This document shows, in pieces, positions 1-6,471 of a stretch of 12,891 bases of DNA (the first letter of the stretch is position 1; each line of letters begins with the position of its first letter). Under the pieces are notes generated by a model that saw only the letters and a list, made by a program, of their open reading frames with translations, was not told the origin of the DNA and did not search any database. This DNA comes from Veillonellaceae bacterium. GTDB lineage: Bacteria; Bacillota; Negativicutes; Veillonellales; Veillonellaceae. Where the stretch lies: positions 1 to 12,891 of the forward strand of contig CAAFQR010000132.1 of assembly GCA_900765165.1 (NCBI GenBank). Direction: 5' to 3'. The translations under genes were made by a program, and so were the position numbers.

Positions 1-1355
1 GGGAAGTAAATAGCTCGGCGCAAGGTGCCAAGCGGCAAATACGGTCGCTGTGGCAAGAACAGCGTGCTATCCGCAGCCAGTACGGTGCCCGTCGCATAGG
101 GCCATAAGCCGGCCATAGTGCGCAGTAGCGTCGACTTACCGGTACCGGATTTGCCCGTAATGAGCAAGCTATGACAATCGGCCATGGTAAAGGACAGGTT
201 ATCGGTCAGTACCGAGCCGTCCGGTAATTTCACCGTTAACGCTTTAACGCCGGCAGTATCACTCGGTTCGTACACCACGTCGCTGGAAACTTCACCTTGG
301 GCCTGCATGTGTTCTTCAAAGTCGTAAAGACGACTGACAACAGCGCACCACTGGGCGAGGTTGTCGTAAACACTGACAAAGTAGGACATCGCATTCTGCA
401 CCCGCCCGAAAGCGTTTAAGACCTGCATAATCCAACCGACCTGCACTTCTTGAGCGAACCAGCGAGGCGATATGAGCAAAATCGGAATGATGATGGCCAG
501 CTGTTCATAACCGGTGGTAAAGCCGTTTAACAGCTTCTGCCGTTTCATGATGGCACGGAAATTGCGCACCACTTCCACAAAACGTTCCTTGAAGCCTGTC
601 ATTTCAGGGCCTTCACCACGATAAAAGGCGATACTTTCGCTGTTTTCACGTAAGCGCACCATACTAAAACGAAAGTCCGCTTCGCGCCGCTGCTGTTCGT
701 AGTTGAGACCAATTAGCTTGCGACCTACCTTGTGCGTCAAGTACGTGCCGCCAATGGAATAGAGCAAGGACAGCCACACCATGTAGCCGTAAATGGGAAT
801 GCCTTCAGCGCCAATGGGAATGTGCACGATACCGGACAGATTCCACAGGATGACTACGAAAGCGACAAGACTAATGACCTGGCTCACCATGCCCAGCGTC
901 AACGTCAGTGTTAAATTCGCAAAGCTGTTGATGTCTTCTTGAATTCGCTGATCCGGGTTATCTGTGTCATAGCCCAGCACCTTCAGCATGTAATAGGACT
1001 TCTTATCCAGCCACCGATTCAAATACGTATCCGTCATGTACTGGCGCCACTCGATTTGAATCCACTGCCGCAGGTACACCGAATAGATGCCCAAGGCGAT
1101 TAACAGCGTCGCCAGCAAGGTAAACTCACCCACCAAGGGCCAGAAACGACCGAACTGATAGGACTGAAGCACATCCCAGAATTCCTTATACCAGTCGTTG
1201 AGCACTACCGTAAGGCCTACGGACGCTACATTCATCACCAATACAACTGCCAGGACGAACCAGCTTTTCTTGCTCTGTTTATCGAACCAAAAGCCCTTGC
1301 CCAGCATCCAAAAACCGCGCCAATAATAGCGCCAGCTCCTCGTTTGTGCTGCCAT
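1..1355 (-). CDS. SbmA/YddA-type ABC transporter, fused membrane and ATPase domains (3' end outside the window)
   Basis: The reading frame is open from an ATG at 1355-1353 to the window edge, giving 451 codons. AAGGAG lies about 7 nt upstream of the ATG. The first ~340 residues are a membrane domain with hydrophobic helices near 32-52, 73-95, 152-171, 187-205 and 284-297. This fits the ABC_membrane_2/SbmA-BacA class. The ATPase domain follows: Walker A GKSGTGKST at residues 401-409, then a Q-loop-like LPQRPYLP near 434-441. The signature motif, Walker B and H-loop lie beyond the edge. Family relatives form homodimers in the inner membrane and move peptides, cobalamin or fatty-acyl compounds; the substrate cannot be read here. 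The gene follows the MarR gene on the same strand after 108 bp. It may share that transcript or use its own promoter at about 1415-1444. The family call is firm and the substrate is unknown. Confidence 0.9.
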   Translation of the reverse strand, partial: MAAQTRSWRYYWRGFWMLGKGFWFDKQSKKSWFVLAVVLVMNVASVGLTVVLNDWYKEFWDVLQSYQFGRFWPLVGEFTLLATLLIALGIYSVYLRQWIQIEWRQYMTDTYLNRWLDKKSYYMLKVLGYDTDNPDQRIQEDINSFANLTLTLTLGMVSQVISLVAFVVILWNLSGIVHIPIGAEGIPIYGYMVWLSLLYSIGGTYLTHKVGRKLIGLNYEQQRREADFRFSMVRLRENSESIAFYRGEGPEMTGFKERFVEVVRNFRAIMKRQKLLNGFTTGYEQLAIIIPILLISPRWFAQEVQVGWIMQVLNAFGRVQNAMSYFVSVYDNLAQWCAVVSRLYDFEEHMQAQGEVSSDVVYEPSDTAGVKALTVKLPDGSVLTDNLSFTMADCHSLLITGKSGTGKSTLLRTMAGLWPYATGTVLAADSTLFLPQRPYLPLGTLRRAIYF

Positions 1356-1414
1356 CCAATCAACTCCTTAGAGCGGCCTAGGACCGCATTATGTGCGTAT
1401 TATCAATTAATATA

Positions 1415-1444
1415 TACACGCATTGTACCACAAAGGAGTAATAT
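1415..1444 (-). promoter_or_regulatory. Candidate promoter for the SbmA-like transporter
   Basis: On the minus strand, TTCACA and TACAAT are separated by 18 bp, each one base from the sigma-70 consensus. Downstream the region is AT-rich and holds 5-bp arms TGCGT/ACGCA around a central AATTAATATA tract, a possible operator for the adjacent MarR protein. The match is plausible but not strong, and read-through from the MarR gene is equally possible. Confidence 0.35.
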
Positions 1445-1463
1445 CTGTGAAATAAACTGCCTC

Positions 1464-1940
1464 CTAGGCGTCAGCAATTTTTTCCAGCAACGACCGTAGC
1501 TGTTGCTGTTCATCGGTGCTCAAGCGCTCCATGAGCTTTGAAATGCGGCCATAATGATCCGGCAACACTTGATTCATCAGCGTCATGCCCGTTTCCGTTA
1601 AGGCAGCCAGCTTCGAGCGCCCATCATCAGGACTGGCCATAATCGTCACCAAGCCATCACGAACCATGCGCTGTATCATCGTCGTAATCGTTGCCTTCGT
1701 TACGCCGACGCGCTGCGCTATAACCGACAGCGCCAACGGCTTTTGTTCCTGATACAGCGACGCCATGACGATAAGCTTACCTTCCGACAAGTTGTAATCG
1801 CGCTCCACTACATCCATAATCTGATGACGAATTTTGCCATAGGCATCAATAATATGTAACATTGTCAGCACCGACGACGGATCGATTTCCGGCACGACGC
1901 GGGCGTGACGTTTTAACTCTTCTTCTGTAGGTATTATCAT
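1464..1940 (-). CDS. MarR-family transcriptional regulator
   Basis: This 158-residue protein is a typical MarR-length winged-helix dimer. An N-terminal dimerisation helix is followed by the recognition region around residues 69-95 (LSVIAQRVGVTKATITTMIQ), a wing with DDGRSK near 105-110, and C-terminal helices ending LLEKIADA. I start it at ATG 1940-1938, which has AGGAG 8 nt upstream. A GTG nine codons earlier lacks a comparable ribosome site. It sits 76 bp after the ABC ATPase gene and 108 bp before the SbmA-like transporter on the same strand. Local control of one or both transporters, and of itself through the palindrome at 1987-1999, is a reasonable inference. No ligand can be predicted. 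Confidence 0.92.
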   Translation of the reverse strand: MIIPTEEELKRHARVVPEIDPSSVLTMLHIIDAYGKIRHQIMDVVERDYNLSEGKLIVMASLYQEQKPLALSVIAQRVGVTKATITTMIQRMVRDGLVTIMASPDDGRSKLAALTETGMTLMNQVLPDHYGRISKLMERLSTDEQQQLRSLLEKIADA

Positions 1941-1986
1941 ACGCTTTTCTCCTACTTTTCTAGGCACTACTGCAGATAACTTCGTA

Positions 1987-1999
1987 ATACTATTAGTAT
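1987..1999. promoter_or_regulatory. Palindrome upstream of the MarR gene, possible operator
   Basis: ATACTATTAGTAT is a perfect 6-bp inverted repeat around one central base. It lies between the ATPase stop and the MarR start. MarR proteins usually bind short AT-rich palindromes near their own gene, so this is a candidate autoregulatory site. On the minus strand TATACT, a -10-like hexamer, overlaps it, but no good -35 is visible. Confidence 0.4.
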
Positions 2000-2016
2000 A
2001 CTCCTTTTCCGCGCTA

Positions 2017-2778
2017 TTACTCAGCCGGCGTCATCATCTGCCCATAAATATGCTGTACTAAGTCCTTGAATTCACCGCTTTCGCGATTGCGTAAGTACGG
2101 TAAATCAATAGCTAATTCTTCACGAATCTGTGCCGGTTTAGCCCCTAAGATAATGGCCCGGTTCGCCATATACACCGCTTCTTCGATGCCATGCGTAACC
2201 ATGACAATAGACTTCGTCGCCGTTTTTCCTTCCGACCAAAGCTGTAAAATATCGGTACGCAAATTTTCCGCCGTCAACACATCGAGTGCGGAAAAGGGTT
2301 CGTCCATCAAGAGAATGGCCGGTTCCCGTACCAAGGCCCGCGCCATGCCGACGCGCTGCCGCATACCACCGGACAACTCCTTCGGGAATTTCTTGGCAGC
2401 GTCGGCTAATTTCACCATGGACAGCATGTGTAACGATTTTTCCTGCTTTTCCGATGCAGTGAGCGGCATATCGTTAAGGCCCAGCATAACGTTGTCCAGC
2501 ACGGTCAACCACGGGAATAACGCGAAGGATTGAAAGACCATGGACACGCCTGGGTTAACGCCACTGAAGGGCTTCCCCAAGTATGTAACGGTACCTTGAG
2601 ACGGTTCGATGAGGCCGGCCATGATGCGAAGTAGCGTGGACTTGCCGGCGCCGGACGGACCTAACAACGCCAAGAAATCGCCTTCGTTGACAGTAAGCGA
2701 CACATCCTGCAAAATCGGCACATCCGCCTTCTTGGAAAAATACCGCCACACGTTTTGCAATGCCATTAATTCGGTCAT
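2017..2778 (-). CDS. ABC transporter ATPase, nitrate/sulfonate/taurine (TauB/SsuB) type
   Basis: This 253-residue nucleotide-binding subunit is complete. It has Walker A GPSGAGKST at 40-48, Q-loop Q83 in VFQSFALFPW, signature LSGGM at 135-139, Walker B ILLMDE at 155-160, D-loop SALD at 163-166 and the H-loop histidine at 196. The FALFPWLTVLDNV stretch and length match the TauB/SsuB/NrtD group. It hydrolyses ATP on the cytoplasmic face to drive the duplicated permease encoded 60 bp upstream, and the two genes must form one transcript under the M-box leader. AAGGAGG lies about 6 nt before the ATG. A short C-terminal tail follows the H-loop, without the long associated domain found in some relatives. 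No substrate-binding protein gene lies nearby, so the substrate is open. Confidence 0.94.
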   Translation of the reverse strand: MTELMALQNVWRYFSKKADVPILQDVSLTVNEGDFLALLGPSGAGKSTLLRIMAGLIEPSQGTVTYLGKPFSGVNPGVSMVFQSFALFPWLTVLDNVMLGLNDMPLTASEKQEKSLHMLSMVKLADAAKKFPKELSGGMRQRVGMARALVREPAILLMDEPFSALDVLTAENLRTDILQLWSEGKTATKSIVMVTHGIEEAVYMANRAIILGAKPAQIREELAIDLPYLRNRESGEFKDLVQHIYGQMMTPAE

Positions 2779-2838
2779 TTCAATCCCTCCTTTTCACAAA
2801 TCGACAACGACTAAAAAATATCTTTAAATTTAAACAAC

Positions 2839-4599
2839 TTACATGCGATAGCGATTCTGAGCCAAGCGATACAAGCGCTGCCATACAACGCGGTTGATGA
2901 TAACAACCATAGCGCTCATAATCACCATGCCCAGCACAACAGCGCGAACCTGATCAGCCGCGGTGGCCTGAGTGATGAAGCTGCCAAGGCCGGTGGCTAC
3001 TAATTCCTGACCATGCCAGGTTACCACTTCGGCCACGATGCTAGCATTCCAAGCACCACCGGCAGCGGTAATCATGCCCGTTACCAAGTATGGGAAAATA
3101 GCCGGTAAAATCAAGGTGCGCCATTTCATCCAGCCTGTGAGGCCATAAACAGCAGTAGCTTCCTTGTATTCCTGCGGAATGGCCATAGCGCCGGCAATGA
3201 CGTTAAACAAAATGTACCACTGGGTGCCCATCATCATGAGGAATACGGAGCCCCAACCTAAGCTGATGTGGTAACGGAGCAACAAAATCGTCACGAAGGG
3301 GAACAAAATGTTAGCAGGGAACGATGCGGCTAACTGCACGATGGGCTGCCAGCGATTCGCACGGCCCGCCTTCATGCCGATGTAAACGCCTAAGGGCAAG
3401 GTCCACAGTGCACCGAGCACAACGGCGAGGATAACGCGGCCTAAGGTGAGCGTGCCCATGCCAACGATGTCACCTACATACTCCCAATTAATAGTCGGTA
3501 CCGTAGCAGCCAAATGAATGGCGCTGCGAATACCTTCAAAACCAAGCCACATAGCAGCCACTACCATAGCCAAACGAACGACGAAGCGAATTTGACGTTC
3601 AAAGCCATACAAGCTACGAATGAAGCGGTTAATCACCGTATCAACGCGGTCCCATACACGGTCAACCATGGCCGGCACGGACGAACGAGATACTACGTTA
3701 TACACATAGGACTGGGGGATGATTTCATCCGGGTTAACTTCCGTTTTGAAGCGCTGGCTCCAAACAACGAGAGGACGCCACAAAATGCGGTCAACACCAA
3801 TGATTAAAAGCACCATTGCTAACATCGCATAGCCAAGAGCAACCATGTTACCATCCTGAATAGCCAGCGCCATGTAAGAACCAAGGCCCGGCAACATTAC
3901 ATCATGACCGGCTACACTGATGGATTCGCTGGCAGCCAAGAAGAACCAGCCGCCACCGAAGGACATCATCCCATTCCAAACAAGGCTCACCATGCCGGCA
4001 GGCAATTCCAATTTCCAGAACCGTTCCCACCCGGTGAAATGAAACATCGTAGCCGCTTCGTCTAATTCAACGGACGTAGCCTTCAACGAATGATAAAAGC
4101 TGAACGCCATGTTCCAAGCCTGACCGGTGAATACAGCGAAGATGGAAGCTAATTCGAGGCCCATGAGGCTGTGCGGGAACAACGCCATGAACGCCGTAAC
4201 CGTTACCGACAAGAAGCCCAATACCGGTACGGACTGCAAAATATCCAGCACCGGCACCATCACCTTGCCGGCCCATTTGGATTTAGCAGCCACATAGCCG
4301 TACAATACAGCAAAAATTGTGGATGCTACCAACGCGATGAGCATGCGGAGCAAGGATTCCCCTGCATAATAAGGTAAGGATGCAACATTTAAGGAAACAG
4401 ACAACGTTTCACCGGAGCTAAAGGGCATCATCATGCCATGCAGCAAACGAACTACTGCATAGGCTACCAGAGCGATAGCAACGAGCACAAGGCCATTAGC
4501 CGCTACAAATCGCTGTCTAAGATTGATACCCAGCGCGCCGTGAGGAAATCCCTTTACTACATACTGTGCTAATCCTGTGGCCATTAATACCTTTCTCAT
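2839..4599 (-). CDS. ABC transporter permease with two fused BPD-type membrane domains
   Basis: This 586-residue integral membrane protein carries two copies of the binding-protein-dependent permease domain in one chain, so a single subunit can pair with an ATPase dimer. Each half has an EAA coupling loop: ELDEAATMFHFTGWERFW at about 178-195 and EYKEATAVYGLTGWMKW at about 477-493. The halves are joined by a soluble, charged linker at roughly 280-335. It resembles the duplicated permeases grouped with anion (nitrate/sulfonate-type) ABC systems. The ATG has AAGGAGGG about 6 nt upstream. It is the first gene after the promoter, M-box riboswitch and terminator at 4656-4945, so transcription is predicted to rise when Mg2+ is low. 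No binding protein is present. The substrate may be Mg2+, another cation, or a ligand linked to magnesium status; this is inference from the leader alone. Confidence 0.93.
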   Translation of the reverse strand: MRKVLMATGLAQYVVKGFPHGALGINLRQRFVAANGLVLVAIALVAYAVVRLLHGMMMPFSSGETLSVSLNVASLPYYAGESLLRMLIALVASTIFAVLYGYVAAKSKWAGKVMVPVLDILQSVPVLGFLSVTVTAFMALFPHSLMGLELASIFAVFTGQAWNMAFSFYHSLKATSVELDEAATMFHFTGWERFWKLELPAGMVSLVWNGMMSFGGGWFFLAASESISVAGHDVMLPGLGSYMALAIQDGNMVALGYAMLAMVLLIIGVDRILWRPLVVWSQRFKTEVNPDEIIPQSYVYNVVSRSSVPAMVDRVWDRVDTVINRFIRSLYGFERQIRFVVRLAMVVAAMWLGFEGIRSAIHLAATVPTINWEYVGDIVGMGTLTLGRVILAVVLGALWTLPLGVYIGMKAGRANRWQPIVQLAASFPANILFPFVTILLLRYHISLGWGSVFLMMMGTQWYILFNVIAGAMAIPQEYKEATAVYGLTGWMKWRTLILPAIFPYLVTGMITAAGGAWNASIVAEVVTWHGQELVATGLGSFITQATAADQVRAVVLGMVIMSAMVVIINRVVWQRLYRLAQNRYRM

Positions 4600-4655
4600 T
4601 GCTATCCCTCCTTCGCATTTGCTCAGAACTTGAAAATTTCATCAACTGTACGAGG

Positions 4656-4670
4656 CTACACTCCGGAGGG
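4656..4670 (-). promoter_or_regulatory. Possible anti-Shine-Dalgarno and long-range pairing segment after the terminator
   Basis: In the minus-strand transcript, CCCTCC at 4670-4665 is complementary to GGAGGG in the permease ribosome site (4611-4606). The overlapping CGGAGTGTA (4665-4657) can form 9 pairs with TACACTCCG (4899-4891) at the 5' edge of the M-box. The two pairings share one base and would compete. A translational layer on top of termination is possible, but short matches like these can occur by chance. Confidence 0.25.
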
Positions 4671-4680
4671 TCATTTCACA

Positions 4681-4712
4681 AATAAAAAGAGCCCTTCCAT
4701 TAGGAAAGGCTC
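4681..4712 (-). terminator. Intrinsic terminator of the M-box leader
   Basis: Read on the minus strand, GAGCCTTTCC and GGAAGGGCTC form a 10-bp stem (one G-U pair) with a TAAT loop, followed directly by TTTTTATTT. It lies after the M-box aptamer and before the permease gene. This is the expected expression platform: high Mg2+ should favour termination and low Mg2+ read-through. Confidence 0.85.
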
Positions 4713-4734
4713 GTCAAACGTTCAAAGGGTGCTT

Positions 4735-4900
4735 CACATCCAGTCGTCCAAGCTTTAGCACTGTATAACGTAGAACCTTGCGATTCAGCCACATTATGTA
4801 AGACCTTAAGTCGATCATACCTGCTCTACCCATTGGCGTCTTTCGACGTTTCCGGGCAGTGGCCTGTGTTCATACAGGAACCTCACCTAACGGAGTGTAT
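4735..4900 (-). ncRNA. M-box (ykoK) magnesium riboswitch
   Basis: The minus strand shows the ordered conserved blocks of this class. GTTAGGTGAGG is at 4891-4881, followed by a CCTGT...ACAGG hairpin. Next come ACTGCCCGGAAACGTC and GACGCCAATGGG (4840-4829), with a GUC-GAAA-GAC hairpin between them, then CTTAAGGTC, and finally ACAGTGCTAAAGCTTGG (4764-4748). I compared them with my memory of the B. subtilis mgtE leader, not with a covariance model. M-box RNAs bind several Mg2+ ions and shut off downstream Mg2+ transporter genes when magnesium is plentiful. Here the RNA starts about 20 nt after a good promoter and ends at an intrinsic terminator before the duplicated ABC permease. The outer boundaries are approximate. 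Confidence 0.9.
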
Positions 4901-4916
4901 TCGTTTTTACTCAGCT

Positions 4917-4945
4917 ATCATAGCACCAGTTTGTGAAATAAGCAA
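4917..4945 (-). promoter_or_regulatory. Promoter of the M-box/ABC transporter transcript
   Basis: On the minus strand, TTGCTT (4945-4940) and TATGAT (4922-4917) are separated by exactly 17 bp. Transcription would begin near 4910, about 10-20 nt before the aptamer. The promoter lies between the stop codon of the NAD(P)-binding gene and the riboswitch. Confidence 0.65.
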
Positions 4946-4962
4946 TCATTCAGCTTATGAAA

Positions 4963-5586
4963 TTAAGCGATAACAGAAATACGTTCTTTAATATGGTTGC
5001 CCTTGTCGATTTCATCAACCATAGCTAAGGCATAATCCGCATAGCTAATGGCACTAACGCCGCACTGATTTACCGTGAATACTTCACCGGCCAAGGTATA
5101 TTCACCCGTTTTATGACCTTCCGGGTTAAAATCAGCGGCCGGGCTTACATAGGTCCAACGCACGTCATCGCGTTTACGAAGCTCTGCCAAGGACTCTGCC
5201 ATAGCGTTCGCTGTCGGTTTATATTCATCAGGGAAGTCCGGTGCATCCTTCACCTGTAATGTTTTCGTATCATCTAAATACAAGCTGCCGGCACCGCCTA
5301 CAACCAATAAGCGGGTATTAGTACCGGACACCGCATCAGCTAAATGCATGAGTACTTTTGTATGCAAGGACTGGTCGGCACCCCAAGTACCAAAGGCGTT
5401 AACCACTGCATCAAAACCAGCCAAGTCAGCTTTCGTAATATCGAAAATATCTTTTTCTACGGAATGCTGGGCTGCGGAACTATTCGGACGACGTACAAAC
5501 GCCGTTACATCAAAGCCACGATCTACGGCTTCCTTTACAATCAAAGAACCTGCTTTACCATTGGCACCGATTACTGCTATTTTCAT
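4963..5586 (-). CDS. NAD(P)-binding oxidoreductase, NmrA/YwnB-like
   Basis: This 207-residue Rossmann-fold protein opens MKIAVIGANGKAGSL, with the dinucleotide-binding glycine motif GANGKAG at residues 7-13, a strand ending AFVRRP, and VVNAFGTWG around the nicotinamide site. It belongs to the NAD(P)H-binding group often labelled NADH-flavin reductase or atypical SDR, and YwnB of B. subtilis is the relative I recall. Its substrate is not known. I start at ATG 5586-5584 because AGGAGG lies 8 nt upstream; an in-frame ATG 11 codons earlier has no ribosome site. The gene has its own promoter with an inverted-repeat operator (5767-5795) shared with the Rrf2 gene, and a ~165-nt leader with tandem repeats. 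It ends just before the M-box promoter. Cytosolic, possibly induced by redox or electrophile stress (inference). Confidence 0.85.
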   Translation of the reverse strand: MKIAVIGANGKAGSLIVKEAVDRGFDVTAFVRRPNSSAAQHSVEKDIFDITKADLAGFDAVVNAFGTWGADQSLHTKVLMHLADAVSGTNTRLLVVGGAGSLYLDDTKTLQVKDAPDFPDEYKPTANAMAESLAELRKRDDVRWTYVSPAADFNPEGHKTGEYTLAGEVFTVNQCGVSAISYADYALAMVDEIDKGNHIKERISVIA

Positions 5587-5608
5587 AATGACTTCCTCCT
5601 CTGTAAAA

Positions 5609-5627
5609 TACCTGTTCAACTCAGGTA
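5609..5627 (-). promoter_or_regulatory. Small hairpin just upstream of the oxidoreductase ribosome site
   Basis: TACCTG and CAGGTA form a 6-bp stem with a 7-nt loop, ending about 10 nt before AGGAGG. It is not followed by a T-run, so it is not a terminator. It may affect translation or RNA stability. Confidence 0.3.
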
Positions 5628-5630
5628 ACT

Positions 5631-5686
5631 CTCAATCTGTACGACTCAACTCAATTTGTAAAACTCAACTCAATTTGAACTACCAA
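5631..5686. repeat. About three tandem copies of a 19-bp unit in the oxidoreductase leader
   Basis: CTCAATCTGTACGACTCAA, CTCAATTTGTAAAACTCAA and CTCAATTTGAACTACCAA follow one another without gaps. Copy 2 differs from copy 1 at a few positions, and copy 3 is one base short and diverges after CTCAATTTG. The array lies within the transcribed leader, between the predicted start and the ribosome site. Confidence 0.75.
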
Positions 5687-5727
5687 TACTCAATAATTAA
5701 CTACTCATTCTTAATTCTTTGCTTTCG

Positions 5728-5748
5728 TTGTAACAATCTTTATTACAA
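5728..5748. promoter_or_regulatory. Second operator-like site, TTGTAA-N9-TTACAA
   Basis: The arms and the 9-bp spacer match the core of the operator at 5767-5795. The two centres are 43 bp apart, about four helical turns. The site falls just downstream of the predicted transcription start of the oxidoreductase gene, where a bound repressor would block elongation or help form a loop. Confidence 0.5.
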
Positions 5749-5753
5749 TACGA

Positions 5754-5782
5754 ATTACATATCCGTTTAGTTGTAATGTCAA
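5754..5782 (-). promoter_or_regulatory. Promoter of the NAD(P)-binding oxidoreductase gene
   Basis: On the minus strand a perfect TTGACA (5782-5777) and TGTAAT (5759-5754) are separated by 17 bp. The -35 box lies in the centre of the inverted repeat at 5767-5795, so a protein bound there would exclude RNA polymerase. Confidence 0.75.
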
Positions 5783-5795
5783 TAGTTACAACTAA
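5767..5795. promoter_or_regulatory. Operator: perfect 10-bp inverted repeat overlapping a -35 box
   Basis: TTAGTTGTAA and TTACAACTAA flank the 9-bp spacer TGTCAATAG. The first 24 bp recur exactly at 8012-8035 upstream of the Rrf2 gene. Rrf2-family repressors commonly bind dyads over their own and neighbouring promoters, so the Rrf2 protein encoded here is the natural candidate. Confidence 0.75.
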
Positions 5796-5811
5796 GAAAA
5801 TTTAAAATTTT

Positions 5812-5856
5812 CGAAATAAAAAGAGTGTAATGAAATTCGACATTTCATTACACTCT
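5812..5856 (-). terminator. Terminator of the Lrp/AsnC gene
   Basis: AGAGTGTAATGAAAT and its exact complement form a 15-bp stem with a 5-nt loop. On the minus strand it is followed by TTTTTATTT; the plus-strand side has no T-run. It separates the Lrp gene from the oxidoreductase promoter. Confidence 0.9.
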
Positions 5857-5878
5857 ATGAATAACCTTTATAAAACCA

Positions 5879-6325
5879 CTAACCACGCGCTTCTGTTAAC
5901 AACACATCACGCAAAACAACTTTAATATCGCAAGTACCAAACTGTTCCATATCCTTTAGAAAGTCCTGTACTTCTGTTTCACTTCGAAAATACGCATCTA
6001 AAAAATAGGCTTGCTTTCCTGTTGTCTGATAACACCGTTCCACATGATAGTGCTTTGCTTGTAAAAACGCCAAGAAACGCGCTGACTTACCGGTTTCAAT
6101 TTGCAATTCCACCAATAAATGGTGTTTATACCCATAAGCCGGGCAATCCAATCGCACTGTATAATGCAGTAACACGCCTAATTTCACCAGCCGCTCCAAA
6201 CGACTTTTAACGGCCGGCGCCGATAAATGAACGGCTTCGCCCAACTCTTTTAAAGAAAGCCGACCATCATTCCATAATAATTTTAATATTTTTTCATCGG
6301 TTGTATCTAACTTCGATTCGATCAT
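5879..6325 (-). CDS. Lrp/AsnC-family transcriptional regulator
   Basis: This 148-residue protein has the two-part Lrp layout. An N-terminal helix-turn-helix (DEKILKLLWNDGRLSLKELG at about 10-29, then SAPAVKSRLERL at 35-46) is followed by a linker. A RAM-type ligand-binding domain starts near HHLLVELQIETG and ends with the KVVLRDVLLTEARG strand. Relatives form dimers or octamers and often sense amino acids; the ligand is unknown here. AAAGGAG lies about 6 nt before the ATG, and a strong terminator follows the stop. It is divergent from the secreted metallo-hydrolase gene across 146 bp that include a palindrome at 6369-6392, so it may control itself and that neighbour. Confidence 0.92.
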   Translation of the reverse strand: MIESKLDTTDEKILKLLWNDGRLSLKELGEAVHLSAPAVKSRLERLVKLGVLLHYTVRLDCPAYGYKHHLLVELQIETGKSARFLAFLQAKHYHVERCYQTTGKQAYFLDAYFRSETEVQDFLKDMEQFGTCDIKVVLRDVLLTEARG

Positions 6326-6368
6326 ATTATGCTCCTTTACCCCCTACTCAACCAAGACTTTAAAATCG

Positions 6369-6392
6369 AAAGTAAATGTATACCATTACTTT
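6369..6392. promoter_or_regulatory. Inverted repeat between the divergent Lrp and metallo-hydrolase genes
   Basis: AAAGTAA and TTACTTT form a perfect 7-bp repeat around a 10-bp centre that includes GTATAC. The AT-rich dyad lies in the shared control region, about 45 bp from the Lrp start and 80 bp from the hydrolase start. TATACA, a -10-like hexamer for the Lrp gene, lies inside it. For the hydrolase, TATTAT at 6431-6436 is a possible -10 but has only a weak -35. Binding by the Lrp protein is inference. Confidence 0.4.
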
Positions 6393-6471
6393 ACTTATCC
6401 CATGTAATGTAGAATTTATTTTTTGTACACTATTATGCATAGGAACTCTAAATTACAAAGGAGATGAAAAA

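Noticed and set aside
2066..2533. Plus-strand open frame of 155 codons opposite the ABC ATPase
   Set aside because: It is a shadow of the strongly supported ATPase gene, with no ribosome site or recognisable motif.
4681..4900. T-box or SAM riboswitch as the identity of the leader
   Set aside because: No T-box TGG-tail block or S-box core was seen. The ordered blocks GTTAGGTGAGG, GACGCCAATGGG and ACAGTGCTAAAGC fit the M-box.
4674..4938. Rex (redox) operator: TTTCACAAA at 4674-4682 and TTTGTGAAA at 4930-4938
   Set aside because: They are isolated half-sites about 250 bp apart, not the compact TTGTGAA-N-TTCACAA dyad. Such AT-rich 9-mers arise easily by chance.
5587..5619. N-terminal extension of the NAD(P)-binding oxidoreductase from 5619
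   Set aside because: It adds 11 residues before the Rossmann start and would translate the ribosome site AGGAGG itself.
5631..5686. CRISPR array
   Set aside because: The repeats are directly adjacent with no unique spacers, only about three copies exist, and no cas genes are present.
5348..5770. Plus-strand open frame of 140 codons opposite the oxidoreductase and its leader
   Set aside because: It is antisense to a real gene and continues through the repeats and the promoter; no ribosome site was seen.
6376..6471. N-terminal extension of the metallo-hydrolase from the ATG at 6376
   Set aside because: It would bury the signal peptide 32 residues inside the protein, has no ribosome site, and overlaps the control-region palindrome.
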